Positions 39,921 to 48,462 are shown, counted from the first letter of the stretch. The stretch: 64,000 bases of DNA from Ferrovibrio sp964218355 (GCF_964218355.1 NZ_CAXPMC010000021.1:186001-250000), one strand, 5' to 3'. The notes: generated by a model not told the origin, from the sequence alone. Made by a program: numbers and translations.

Positions 39921-42232
39921 CCGCCCTGCCCCATACCGCCACCGTGCACAAGCCGGTGCCGCATGACAGCGCGCCCGGACATGTCGCCGGCGCCGCCCGC
40001 TATATCGACGACCTGCCGGAGCCCGAGGGCCTGCTGCATGCCGCCCTGCATCTCGCCGAGCGGGCCCATGCGAAAATCCTGAAGATCGATGTCAGCCGCG
40101 CCCTCGCCCTGCCCGGGGTGCACGATGCGATCACCGTGGCCGACATTCCCGGCAACCCGGATATCGCCCCGGTGGCCGGCCCCGAGCCGGTGCTGGCCAG
40201 CGGCACGGTCGAATTCCATGGCCAGCCGGTGGTTGCCGTGCTGGCCGACAGCTTGCAGATCGCCCGCCGGGCGGCAGCACTGGTGACGGTCGAATACGAG
40301 GACCTACCGGCCATCCTCGACCTCGCCGAGGCGGTCGAAAAGAAATCGCTGTTGCTGCCGCCGCTGGGGCTGAAGCGCGGCGATGCCGCCGCTGCCATCG
40401 CGAAAGCGCCGCATCGCCTGCAGGGTGAGCTGCGGCTCGGCGGCCAGGATCATTTCTATCTTGAGGGCCAGATCAGCCTGGCCGAGCCGCGCGAGGGGGG
40501 CGATGTCATCCTGCGCTGCTCGACCCAGCACCCCTCCGAGGTGCAGAAGCTGGTCGCCCGCGTGCTCGGCCGGCCGCTGCATGCCGTGACCGTCGAATGC
40601 CGGCGCATGGGCGGCGGCTTCGGCGGCAAGGAGACCCAGGCGGCGCAGTTCGCCTGCCTCGCCGCCGTGCTGGCCATCCGCAGCGGCCGCCCGGTCAAGC
40701 TGCGGCTCGACCGCGACGAGGACATGATCGCCACCGGCAAGCGCCACGACTTCCTGTCGCGCTACACGGTCGGCTTCGACGGGACCGGCCGCATTCTCGG
40801 CTACGAGCTGCTGCTGGCCGGCCGCGGCGGCTGGACCGCCGACCTGACCGGCGCCGTGGTCGACCGGGCCGTCTTTCACGCGGATTCCAGCTACTGGCTG
40901 CCGGATGTGACCATCACCGGCCTGTGCTGCAGGACCAACACGGTTTCCAACACCGCCTTCCGCGGCTTTGGCGGCCCGCAGGGCATGGCAACCACCGAAT
41001 ATGTGATCGACGAGATCGCGCGGCATCTGCAGCGCGATCCGCTGGAGGTGCGGCTGGCCAATCTCTATGGCCAGAGCGAACGCAACGTGACGCCGTATTT
41101 CCAGACCATTGAAGACAATATCCTGCCCGGATTGTTTGACGAGCTGCTGGCCTCCAGCGACTATCGCCGCCGCCGGCAGGACATCGACGCCTTCAATGCC
41201 CGCAGCCCGCATCTGAAGAAGGGCCTGGCGCTGACCCCGGTGAAATTCGGCATTTCCTTCACGACGACCTTCCTCAACCAGGCCGGTGCACTGGTGCTGG
41301 TTTACGAGGACGGCTCGGTGCAGCTCAATCACGGCGGCACCGAGATGGGCCAGGGCCTGTATGTGAAGGTGGCCCAGGTGGTGGCCGAGACGCTGGGCAT
41401 CGGGCTGGATGCCATCCGCATCACCGCGACGCGCACCGACAAGGTGCCGAACACCTCGGCCACCGCCGCTTCGGCAGGCGCCGACCTGAACGGCAAGGCT
41501 GCCGAGAATGCCGCCCTCGCCATCCGCGGCCGGCTGGCCGAATTCGCCGGCGGGCTGTTCGGGGTGCCGGCGGCACAGGTACAGTTCCGCGCGGGCAATG
41601 TCACCGGCGGCGGCCAGGCGCTGTCCTTCGCCGATCTGGTGCACAAGGCCTATCTGGCCCGCATCCCGTTATGGTCGTCGGGCTTCTACGCCACGCCGGA
41701 CATCCATTTCGACCGCGCGGCCGGACGCGGCAAGCCCTTCTACTATTTCGCCTATGGCGTTGCCGCCACCGAAGCCCTGGTCGACACCTTCACCGGCGAA
41801 TACCGCTTCACCCGTGCCGACCTGCTGCATGACTGCGGCGCGTCGCTCAATCCGGCCATCGATCTCGGCCAGGTCGAAGGCGCCTATCTGCAGGGGCTGG
41901 GCTGGCTGACCATGGAAGAATTGTGGTGGGACGATGCAGGCCGCCTGCGCACCCACGCGCCCAGCACCTACAAGATTCCGACTGCCCGCGACCTGCCGGC
42001 CGATTTCCGCGTCCAGCTGGTGGCCGGCCGCGCCAACCCGGCCCAGACGGTATTCCGCTCCAAGGCGGTGGGCGAACCGCCCTTCATGCTGGCGATCTCC
42101 GCCTGGCTGGCATTGAAAGATGCCGTCGCCGCCGCGACCGGCGGCGGGGCAGTGCATCTTGATGCGCCGGCCACACCGGAACGCGTGCTGATGGCCATTG
42201 CGGCCGCGCAGCCGCGGCAGGCCGGATCATGA
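39917..42232 (+). CDS. xdhB: Xanthine dehydrogenase molybdenum subunit
   Basis: XdhB (771 residues) binds the molybdopterin cofactor. Key blocks: QDHFYLEGQISLAEP, MGGGFGGKETQAAQFACLAAV, FRGFGGPQGMATTEYVIDEIA (substrate-channel Arg), LNHGGTEMGQGLYVKVAQV, TSATAASAGADLNGKA, and VGEPPFMLAISAWLALKDAV with the catalytic Glu. The start overlaps the xdhA stop and the end overlaps xdhC (4 bp each), so the three form a tightly coupled operon. No Tat signal is seen, so this is cytoplasmic, unlike the Ior-type enzyme at 29.9 kb. Confidence 0.96.
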   Translation: MTALPHTATVHKPVPHDSAPGHVAGAARYIDDLPEPEGLLHAALHLAERAHAKILKIDVSRALALPGVHDAITVADIPGNPDIAPVAGPEPVLASGTVEFHGQPVVAVLADSLQIARRAAALVTVEYEDLPAILDLAEAVEKKSLLLPPLGLKRGDAAAAIAKAPHRLQGELRLGGQDHFYLEGQISLAEPREGGDVILRCSTQHPSEVQKLVARVLGRPLHAVTVECRRMGGGFGGKETQAAQFACLAAVLAIRSGRPVKLRLDRDEDMIATGKRHDFLSRYTVGFDGTGRILGYELLLAGRGGWTADLTGAVVDRAVFHADSSYWLPDVTITGLCCRTNTVSNTAFRGFGGPQGMATTEYVIDEIARHLQRDPLEVRLANLYGQSERNVTPYFQTIEDNILPGLFDELLASSDYRRRRQDIDAFNARSPHLKKGLALTPVKFGISFTTTFLNQAGALVLVYEDGSVQLNHGGTEMGQGLYVKVAQVVAETLGIGLDAIRITATRTDKVPNTSATAASAGADLNGKAAENAALAIRGRLAEFAGGLFGVPAAQVQFRAGNVTGGGQALSFADLVHKAYLARIPLWSSGFYATPDIHFDRAAGRGKPFYYFAYGVAATEALVDTFTGEYRFTRADLLHDCGASLNPAIDLGQVEGAYLQGLGWLTMEELWWDDAGRLRTHAPSTYKIPTARDLPADFRVQLVAGRANPAQTVFRSKAVGEPPFMLAISAWLALKDAVAAATGGGAVHLDAPATPERVLMAIAAAQPRQAGS

Positions 42233-43032
42233 GTGCCGGCTGGCTCGGCGCGCTCGCCGATTTCGAGGCGCGCGGCATCCCCGCCGTGCTGGTCACCGTG
42301 GCCGCCACCGATGGTTCGGCGCCGCGCGAGGCCGGCACCAAGATGGTGGTGACCGCCACCGAGGCCATCGCCACCATCGGCGGCGGCACGCTCGAATTCC
42401 GCGCCATCGAGATCGCCCGCCAGATGCTGGCCGGCCGGCAGGGGCCCGCCCTGCGCAAATTCCCGCTCGGACCCGCACTCGGGCAATGCTGCGGCGGGCA
42501 TGTGACGCTGCTGTTCGAACCGCAGCGACCCGACCTCTTCACCGTGGCCCTGTTCGGTGCCGGCCATGTCGGCAGGGCCGTCGTGCAGGTGCTGTCGGCC
42601 CTGCCCTGCCGCATCCGCTGGTTCGACCCGCGGCCCGATGCCTTCCCCGACCATGTGCCGCCCGGCGTGGAGGTGGAAGTCACCGCCGCGCCGGAGCGCG
42701 AGATTTCCGGCCTGCCCGACGATGCCTGGCTGCTGGTGATGACCCACAGCCATGCCGTCGACCTCGGCATCACAGCAAAGGCCCTGCAGGAAGACCGTTT
42801 CGCCTATGTGGGCCTGATCGGCTCGGCGACCAAGCGCGCCCGCTTCGAGAAGCGCTGTCGCGAACTGGGCCTGAGCGATGCGCAGTTGACAAAGCTGGTC
42901 TGCCCGATCGGCGTTGACGGAATCTCGGGCAAACATCCGGGTGAGATCGCCATTGCCACGGCGGCGCAGATCCTGCGCCTGCGCGAAGCACGACGCCAGC
43001 ATCTGCGGCTGGTGGACGAAAGCGCCGCCTGA
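42229..43032 (+). CDS. xdhC: Xanthine dehydrogenase accessory protein XdhC
   Basis: XdhC (267 residues) binds the molybdenum cofactor, promotes its sulfuration and delivers it to XdhB. The N-terminal domain has PAVLVTVAATDGSAPREAGTKMV and TIGGGTLEFRAIEIAR. A Cys-rich LGQCCGGHV motif follows. The C-terminal Rossmann-like part has LFGAGHVGRAVVQVL, VMTHSHAVDLGI, YVGLIGSATKRARF and CPIGVDGISGKHPGEIAIA. It overlaps xdhB by 4 bp. The operon ends here, just before a block of 15-bp repeats and a convergent gene. Confidence 0.96.
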   Translation: MSAGWLGALADFEARGIPAVLVTVAATDGSAPREAGTKMVVTATEAIATIGGGTLEFRAIEIARQMLAGRQGPALRKFPLGPALGQCCGGHVTLLFEPQRPDLFTVALFGAGHVGRAVVQVLSALPCRIRWFDPRPDAFPDHVPPGVEVEVTAAPEREISGLPDDAWLLVMTHSHAVDLGITAKALQEDRFAYVGLIGSATKRARFEKRCRELGLSDAQLTKLVCPIGVDGISGKHPGEIAIATAAQILRLREARRQHLRLVDESAA

Positions 43033-43040
43033 AGCCGGCA

Positions 43041-43100
43041 GGTCCGGGATTTACGGGTCCGGGATTTACAGGCCCAGTATTTACAGGCCCAGGATTTTCA
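43041..43100. repeat. Four 15-bp tandem repeats between xdhC and the DUF2336 gene
   Basis: Units GGTCCGGGATTTACG, GGTCCGGGATTTACA, GGCCCAGTATTTACA and GGCCCAGGATTTTCA follow one another. The third contains the stop codon of the DUF2336 gene and the fourth encodes its last residues, so the array looks like outward duplication of the gene's 3' end. Confidence 0.9.
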
Positions 43101-44448
43101 GCTGCTCTTCCAGTTCGGCCTTGCCGAGCGGATAATCGGTGCCGTTGCGGGCATTCAGCATCATGCGCGGCGGCACTTTCGCGATGTCGCGCTGGACCAT
43201 CACCGCGGTGCGCATGGAGAATTTGGCGCGCCAGACCAGTGCCGTGATAAGCCGGCCGTTGCGGGCCTCGATCGCCTTCTGGATCACCGAGAGCGGAATG
43301 ATGCCGTTCTGGACCAGGGCCTGCAGGACGAAATTGCGGTCGTTGCGCTCGATCGCCTCCTGCACGGCATCGTTGTCGAGCTTTTTGGCCTTGATCAGCT
43401 TCTTCACCTTTTCTTCGGCTTCGGCCATGGAATTCTGCGGCTCGGCTTCCTTTTCCTTCGCCGCCTTCGGCTTGCCCTCTTCCTTTTCCTTTCCTTCGGC
43501 CGCCGCAGCCTCGATGCCTGGCTTTTCAGCGGCCGGCTTCTCGGTGCCTGGTTTCTCGGTACCTGGCTTCTCGGCCGGCGGCTTTTCCTGCTCCAGCTTC
43601 ACATCCAGCCGCTGTTCCATCACCTGCCGCACCTCGGCCAGCGTGTCCGCGGGCAGGTCCTGGCGACTGGCCAGCCGGTTCAGCAGCGACGCGGCGACAA
43701 AGCCGGCAATACGCTTGGCCGCCTTGCCCGGCAGGTTCGGCCGCTGCACCAGCGGCTCGTGCCACTGTTCGTGGCTCGGCGCCGTATCGAGAATCAGGTC
43801 GAGCGTCTCCTCGCGGATCTGCGCCGAATCGTTGGCCAGCAGGGCCGCCACCGCCGAAACGTCGCGGGTGGCCACGATGGCATCGGACACGCCGGCCGAC
43901 AGGCCGATGCGGCGCGCAATGGCCGACAGGGCGCCGGACTGCGCCGAGGCGGCGACGATCTCGCGCAGGTCGTCGTCGGTCAGCAGCGGCGAGAATTGCA
44001 GCACCGGCGCGGAAACGATGACCTCGACATCCTGTGCCAGCTGCTTGATCACGTGATGCGGGACGTTGTCGGCCGACTTCAGTGCCTCGGACAACAGGGC
44101 GCGGATGCGGGTCAGTTCGTCGCGGGCCAGCAGCTCCAAGGTCTGGATGGCAAAATCGCGGGCCTTGCCGGCTTCCTCGCCCGACAGGCCGGGCAGCAGG
44201 CGCGTCACCTTTTCGGCCAGGCGCGTGCGCACCGCCGAGGAGGCATCGTTGGCCAGCAGGATATGGGCCTGGGCCGGCGTCGCATCGTTGTCGGCGATGG
44301 CATGGCGTACTTCCTCGGCCTCGTCGACGGCAAGGAAGTAGAGGATTTCCGGCCGCACATCCTGCCGCTTCGCCAGTTCGAGGCGCACGGCTGGGTCCGG
44401 CGAGGCCGCCAGTTCCTTGGCGCGGTCATAATCGATGCTGTCGGTCAC
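43081..44448 (-). CDS. DUF2336 (HEAT-like) protein
   Basis: A 455-residue protein with a DUF2336 domain, alpha-helical and HEAT-like, common in alphaproteobacteria and of unknown function. The first 250 residues are paired helices (SPDPAVRLELAKRQDVRPEIL, ANDASSAVRTRLAEKVTRLL). Residues about 287-311 are an EKPGTEKPGTEKPAAEKPG linker coded by 15-bp repeats, then a highly charged Glu/Lys segment. The C-terminal 110 residues resume helices (LIKAKKLDNDAVQEAIERND). Its ATG overlaps the stop of the upstream diguanylate cyclase gene, so it is probably co-expressed with it and may act in the same signalling unit. Confidence 0.85.
   Translation of the reverse strand: MTDSIDYDRAKELAASPDPAVRLELAKRQDVRPEILYFLAVDEAEEVRHAIADNDATPAQAHILLANDASSAVRTRLAEKVTRLLPGLSGEEAGKARDFAIQTLELLARDELTRIRALLSEALKSADNVPHHVIKQLAQDVEVIVSAPVLQFSPLLTDDDLREIVAASAQSGALSAIARRIGLSAGVSDAIVATRDVSAVAALLANDSAQIREETLDLILDTAPSHEQWHEPLVQRPNLPGKAAKRIAGFVAASLLNRLASRQDLPADTLAEVRQVMEQRLDVKLEQEKPPAEKPGTEKPGTEKPAAEKPGIEAAAAEGKEKEEGKPKAAKEKEAEPQNSMAEAEEKVKKLIKAKKLDNDAVQEAIERNDRNFVLQALVQNGIIPLSVIQKAIEARNGRLITALVWRAKFSMRTAVMVQRDIAKVPPRMMLNARNGTDYPLGKAELEEQLKILGL
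43516..43590 (-). repeat. Five 15-bp tandem repeats inside the DUF2336 gene
   Basis: Five imperfect copies of GCCTGGCTTCTCGGT-like units lie without spacers and in frame, encoding repeated EKPG/A-type pentapeptides. Confidence 0.9.
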
Positions 44449-45716
44449 GCCGTCGCCCCGTCATCGGGCAGAGGCGCGATGAAACTGCGCCCCTTCCCGC
44501 CTTTCTTTGCCGTGTACATCGCCTCGTCGGCCCGGGCTATCAGTCCCTCGGCCCCCTCCTCGCCATCCAGGCGCGAGAAGACGATACCGATGGAAAAACC
44601 GAGCGGGAAACCCTCGGCACCGAAATCGCGATCCAGGTCGCGGGCGGCCTCGTGCAGCCGGTGGGCAATCGATTCCGCGCTTTCGCGTCCGGTCTCTTCC
44701 AGCCAGACAAGAAACTCGTCGCCGCCGATGCGCGAGGCAAGATCGACCACCCGCAGGGTGCGGCGCACCACTTCGGCCACGCCCTTCAGCACGTCGTCGC
44801 CCGCCTGGTGGCCGCGCAGATCGTTGACCTTCTTGAAATTGTCGAGGTCGAAATAGATCAGGGTGCCGCGCAGGCGGTTGCGCCGGTGGCGCTGCAGGCG
44901 CTTGTCCAGTTCGTCGAGAAAGGCGCGGCGGTTCAGCAGCCCGGTCAGACCATCGGTATTGGCCAGCGTGTTCAGCTGCTTGTGCGCCCGCCGCAGGGCA
45001 TCGATCCGGGCGCGCGCATCGGTCACATCGCGGGCAACCCCGCGCACGCCCTGCCACTGGCCGGCGGCATCGCGGACCGGCAGGCAGGACACTTCGAAAC
45101 AGCCGGTGCTGCCGTCCTTGCGGCGCAGGAAAACCTCGCAATCGTCCAGCGGTTCGGCCGCATCGAAGGGCAGCACGCTCGGCCGCGGCGTTTCCGGGCT
45201 GTCCCCGGCCAGCAGCTCGGCCGCCGGCCGTCCTTCCAGTTCGCGGGCGGTGAATCCCAGTGCGCCGCGCGGCGAAACGAAGCCGAGCCGGCCATCGGCC
45301 TTGGTCTCCCAGGCGAAATCGGTCGAACAGGTGACCAGGTCCTTGAACAGCTGGCGCGACTGCATCAGGGCCTGGATCAGGTTGCGCTCCAGCGTCGCAT
45401 CGCGGCCGAGCAGCAGCAGCCCGTCCTGCAGCGGCAGCAGGGTAACCTGCAGCGCGGTGCCGCCGCGCGGTCCGGGCAGGTCGACACGATCCTGCCGCGG
45501 ATGCCCGGCCTGCAGCGCGGCATCGATGGCGGCCGCCAGCCCCGGCAGCCGGTTCGCGGCCAGGGCCTGCAGCAACACATCGGCACCGGCATTGGAGGAC
45601 CGCACATGGCCATCCGTCCCGAACAGCACGGCCGGTCCTGGAAAGCCGGCAATCACCGCCTCCGGCTGCAACTGTGCCGCTGCCGCGTCCTGCACCTCGG
45701 TTTCTGTCTGGGCCAC
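44445..45716 (-). CDS. PAS-domain diguanylate cyclase
   Basis: A 423-residue cytoplasmic protein. Residues about 20-110 form a PAS-like segment (GFPGPAVLFGTDGHVRSSNAGA). A second PAS with PAC spans about 125-240 (DFAWETKADGRLGFVSP, GSTGCFEVSCLPVRDAAG). The GGDEF domain spans about 260-415 with the intact active site GGDEF at 331-335 and DNFKKVNDLRGHQAGD. An inhibitory I-site RVVD lies five residues upstream of GGDEF. It should make cyclic di-GMP with product inhibition. No transmembrane helix is seen. It overlaps the DUF2336 gene by 4 bp. Confidence 0.94.
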   Translation of the reverse strand: MAQTETEVQDAAAAQLQPEAVIAGFPGPAVLFGTDGHVRSSNAGADVLLQALAANRLPGLAAAIDAALQAGHPRQDRVDLPGPRGGTALQVTLLPLQDGLLLLGRDATLERNLIQALMQSRQLFKDLVTCSTDFAWETKADGRLGFVSPRGALGFTARELEGRPAAELLAGDSPETPRPSVLPFDAAEPLDDCEVFLRRKDGSTGCFEVSCLPVRDAAGQWQGVRGVARDVTDARARIDALRRAHKQLNTLANTDGLTGLLNRRAFLDELDKRLQRHRRNRLRGTLIYFDLDNFKKVNDLRGHQAGDDVLKGVAEVVRRTLRVVDLASRIGGDEFLVWLEETGRESAESIAHRLHEAARDLDRDFGAEGFPLGFSIGIVFSRLDGEEGAEGLIARADEAMYTAKKGGKGRSFIAPLPDDGATA

Positions 45717-45802
45717 GCCCGCTGCTTCCTCCGGAACCGGCCCGCATGACAGGCCCTGATACTCGCCATTCTAGCCAGAAGCCCTTATCCTGCGAAACCA
45801 TC

Positions 45803-46525
45803 ATGACGACTGTCGCCCCCGCCCGACCCGCCGCTGCCGCCGGCCCGCTTTCCGGCGCGCGCCTGACCGCGGCGGAGACCTGGATCTTCGATCTCGACAA
45901 CACGCTCTATCCGGCCGACTGCAACCTGTTCGCGCAGATCGACCGCCGCATGGGGGAGTTCATCGCGCGGCATTTCGGCATCGGCCTCGACGAGGCCCGG
46001 CAGCGCCAGAAGGGCTTCTTCCAGACCCACGGCACCACCCTGCGCGGCCTGATGGTCGAGCATGCGCTGAACCCGGCGGATTTTCTCGACTACGTCCATG
46101 ACATCGACCTGGCCCCGGTGGCACCGGCACCGCATCTGGGGGCCGCCCTCGACCGGCTGCCCGGCCGCAAGGTGATCTTCACCAACGGCACCGTTGCCCA
46201 TGCCGGGCGGGTGCTCGGCCGGCTCGGCATCGCCGACCGGTTCGAGGCCGTTTTCGACATCATCGCCGCCGACTATCTGCCGAAACCGCGGGAAGAGCCC
46301 TACCGGCGGCTGCTCGACAGTCACGGCATCGCGCCGGCCGGCGCGGTGATGGTCGAGGACATGGCCCGCAACCTGGTGCCGGCCGCCGCCCTGGGCATGA
46401 CCACGGTCTGGGTGCCGACCACCGCGGCCTGGTCGCAGCCCGACCGGCCCGGGGAAGCCGCCCATATCCACCATACCGCGCCCGATCTGCCGGCTTTCCT
46501 CGCCGCCCTGCCCGACCCGGCCTGA
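45803..46525 (+). CDS. Pyrimidine 5'-nucleotidase (HAD family)
   Basis: A 240-residue HAD-like phosphatase of the SDT1/pyrimidine 5'-nucleotidase group. Motif I WIFDLDNTLYP has Asp30 and Asp32, motif II is VIFTNGT, motif III is Lys in YLPKPREEPY, and motif IV is MVEDMARNL. It probably dephosphorylates pyrimidine mononucleotides. The ATG at 45803 gives MTTVAPARPA; an earlier in-frame ATG (45746) is possible. Location directly upstream of dapD is conserved in many alphaproteobacteria, though functional linkage is unclear. Confidence 0.9.
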   Translation: MTTVAPARPAAAAGPLSGARLTAAETWIFDLDNTLYPADCNLFAQIDRRMGEFIARHFGIGLDEARQRQKGFFQTHGTTLRGLMVEHALNPADFLDYVHDIDLAPVAPAPHLGAALDRLPGRKVIFTNGTVAHAGRVLGRLGIADRFEAVFDIIAADYLPKPREEPYRRLLDSHGIAPAGAVMVEDMARNLVPAAALGMTTVWVPTTAAWSQPDRPGEAAHIHHTAPDLPAFLAALPDPA

Positions 46526-46638
46526 GCCGCCCCGTCCGTCCGGGCTGCGGCCGCGGGCTGGTTGACTCAGGGGGGATGCCGGGTATTGTCTCGCGGCTTT
46601 CCGCCCAGACCACCAGACAGATTGCCGAGGACCCGACC

Positions 46639-47493
46639 ATGACCGACGCCGCGCTCAGCAGCCAGCTCCAGCCCGTCATCGACGCCGCCTGGGAGGCGCG
46701 CGACAAGGTCAGTTTCCAGACCACCGGCGAAATCCGCGAGGCGGTCGAGGCGGCCCTGGAAGCCCTCGACAGCGGCAAGCTGCGCGTCGCCGAGAAGATC
46801 GGCGGCCAGTGGACCGTGCACCAGTGGGCCAAGAAGGCCGTGCTGCTGAGCTTCCGGCTGACCGACAACATGCTGATCTCGGATGCGCCGGGCGGCGCCC
46901 ACTGGTTCGACAAGGTACCGTCCAAGTTCGACGGCTGGAGCGAGCAGCGCTTCCGCGGCGCCGGCTTCCGTGCCGTGCCGGGCGCCGTGGTGCGCCGGGC
47001 CGCCTTCATCGCGCCGGGCGTGGTGCTGATGCCCAGCTTCGTCAACCTCGGCGCCTATGTCGACAGCGGTACCATGGTCGATACCTGGGCCACCGTCGGC
47101 TCCTGCGCGCAGATCGGCAGGAATGTCCATCTCTCGGGCGGCGCCGGCATCGGCGGCGTGCTCGAACCGCTGCAGGCCAATCCGGTGATCATCGAGGATA
47201 ACTGCTTCATCGGCGCCCGCTCGGAAGTGGCCGAAGGCGTGATCGTGGAAGAAGGCGCGGTGCTGTCGATGGGTGTGTATCTCGGCGCCTCGACCAAGAT
47301 CGTCGACCGCACCACCGGCGAGGTCTTCCAGGGCCGCGTGCCGGCCTATTCGGTGGTGGTGCCTGGCAGCATGCCCGGCAAGCCGCTGCCGAACGGCCAG
47401 CCGGGCCCGGCGCTGTACTGTGCGGTCATCGTCAAGCGCGTCGATGCCCAGACCCGCTCCAAGACCTCCATCAACGAACTCCTGCGCGACTGA
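46639..47493 (+). CDS. dapD: Tetrahydrodipicolinate N-succinyltransferase
   Basis: DapD (284 residues) transfers succinyl from succinyl-CoA to tetrahydrodipicolinate in lysine/DAP synthesis. N-terminal helices lead to a left-handed beta-helix of hexapeptide repeats with the family signature GAYVDSGTMVDTWATVGSCAQIG and HLSGGAGIGGVLEPLQA, and the C-terminal LYCAVIVKRVDAQTRSKTSINELLRD. Normal length. The ATG at 46639 is preceded by GAGG; an upstream open frame (46576) is rejected. dapE does not follow, unlike in many relatives; a receiver protein gene follows instead. Confidence 0.97.
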   Translation: MTDAALSSQLQPVIDAAWEARDKVSFQTTGEIREAVEAALEALDSGKLRVAEKIGGQWTVHQWAKKAVLLSFRLTDNMLISDAPGGAHWFDKVPSKFDGWSEQRFRGAGFRAVPGAVVRRAAFIAPGVVLMPSFVNLGAYVDSGTMVDTWATVGSCAQIGRNVHLSGGAGIGGVLEPLQANPVIIEDNCFIGARSEVAEGVIVEEGAVLSMGVYLGASTKIVDRTTGEVFQGRVPAYSVVVPGSMPGKPLPNGQPGPALYCAVIVKRVDAQTRSKTSINELLRD

Positions 47494-47566
47494 GCCGCCG
47501 CCCCGGGCGGCAACGCTTCGTTAACGGCGGCGGGGCAGACTGGCGGCGGAATTCCGTGAGCCGCCG

Positions 47567-48148
47567 ATGTCCGCACCCCGCCGAGTCGACCAGACCCTGT
47601 TCCGCCGCGCCTCGATTCTCGTGGCCGTGGGCGACCGCGGCCTGCGCCGCACCCTGCGTGACGTGCTGCTCGGTATGGGCTTCCCCACCATCTACGTTTC
47701 CGGCACCGCCGCCGACACCATGCGCCAGATCGGCGAGCGCGAGCCCAGCGTGATCCTGCTCGACAACAGCCTGCCGGGCAGCGACGGGCTGGCCCTGACC
47801 CGCCGCCTGCGCCGCCACGGCGGCTCCTACAGCGCCAGCCCGATCGTGCTGATGACCGCCGCGCCCGACCTTGCCCTGGTGGCCGCCGCCCGCGATGCCG
47901 GCGTCAACGAGATCGTGGTCAAGCCGCTGTCGATGGAAGCCCTGATTCTGCGGCTGATGCATGTGCTGAAAATGCCACGGCCCTTCATCCGCACCAGCGG
48001 CTTCGTCGGGCCCGACCGCCGCCGCATCGGCGAACGGCGGCGCCATGAGCGGCGCAGCGAACAGCCGGCCCGCCTGCAGCAGGAGCGCCGCGACAAAAGC
48101 AGCCGACGCAGCGGCCAGGACCGCCGTGCCGGCAAGGGATCGGCCTGA
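47567..48148 (+). CDS. Receiver-domain response regulator with basic GPDRRR tail
   Basis: A 193-residue single-domain response regulator. The receiver spans about 15-130: Asp66 (LLDNSLPGSDG) is the phospho-acceptor, Thr97 and Lys119 complete the switch. The acidic pocket has one Asp (Asp23 in VGDRG) instead of two. After the receiver comes a strongly basic tail from GFVGPDRRRIGERRRHERRS onward, with no DNA-binding fold. The GPDRRR motif recurs in the receiver protein at 58.9 kb. No histidine kinase gene is adjacent. Partner and output are unknown. Confidence 0.88.
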   Translation: MSAPRRVDQTLFRRASILVAVGDRGLRRTLRDVLLGMGFPTIYVSGTAADTMRQIGEREPSVILLDNSLPGSDGLALTRRLRRHGGSYSASPIVLMTAAPDLALVAAARDAGVNEIVVKPLSMEALILRLMHVLKMPRPFIRTSGFVGPDRRRIGERRRHERRSEQPARLQQERRDKSSRRSGQDRRAGKGSA

Positions 48149-48205
48149 AAAAAGCCTGCGGCTGAAAAGAAAAAGGCCGGACGAGGGCGGGGAACCGTTC
48201 CGGCC
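48148..48205 (-). terminator. Two tandem intrinsic terminators on the minus strand
   Basis: Read on the minus strand, GGCCGGA...TCCGGCC (48175-48205) is followed by TTTTTCTTTT. AGCC-GCA-GGCT with TTTTTT follows at 48148-48163. No annotated minus-strand gene lies upstream of them. The + strand copies lack a U-tract, so these do not serve the receiver gene. Confidence 0.65.
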
Positions 48206-48362
48206 GGGCCCCCAATGTCGGTATGATCCCGGGCGCCAAGTGCAGGGACCCTAGCGGCCGGCCATGACTCCGGTATGACACCCCCCGGAATGCAGGCCGG
48301 GAATGCAGGGTCCGGAATGACGGATTCGGGCAGGACCGGATGTCGGCGGGCAGATCCGCGAA
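48206..48362. other. Non-coding stretch between receiver gene and marR promoter
   Basis: Together with the flanking elements this forms a 314-bp gap. No ORF resembles a protein. It has short direct repeats of GGAATGCAGG and CCGGAATG type, and on the minus strand would be the body of any transcript ending in the tandem terminators. Confidence 0.5.
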
Positions 48363-48364
48363 TC

Positions 48365-48399
48365 TGTAGCCTTGCATTACTGTTATAGACCGCTACAAT
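48365..48399 (+). promoter_or_regulatory. marR-liv promoter with inverted repeat
   Basis: TTGCAT, 16 bp, TACAAT (48372-48399) forms a good promoter. It is framed by TGTAGC (48365) and GCTACA (48392), an inverted repeat that overlaps both promoter boxes and could be the operator for the MarR protein encoded downstream. Confidence 0.6.
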
Positions 48400-48462
48400 C
48401 GACCCGATAACAACGAGCCAGATCGCCATGCAGCGATCCGGCCGGGAGGGACAGGGTCACCG

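Noticed and set aside
48206..48429. Small minus-strand protein starting MAIWLVVIGSIVAV
   Set aside because: The first residues look membrane-like, but the frame continues as Pro/Arg-rich sequence through the two terminators into the receiver gene; no ribosome site is convincing.
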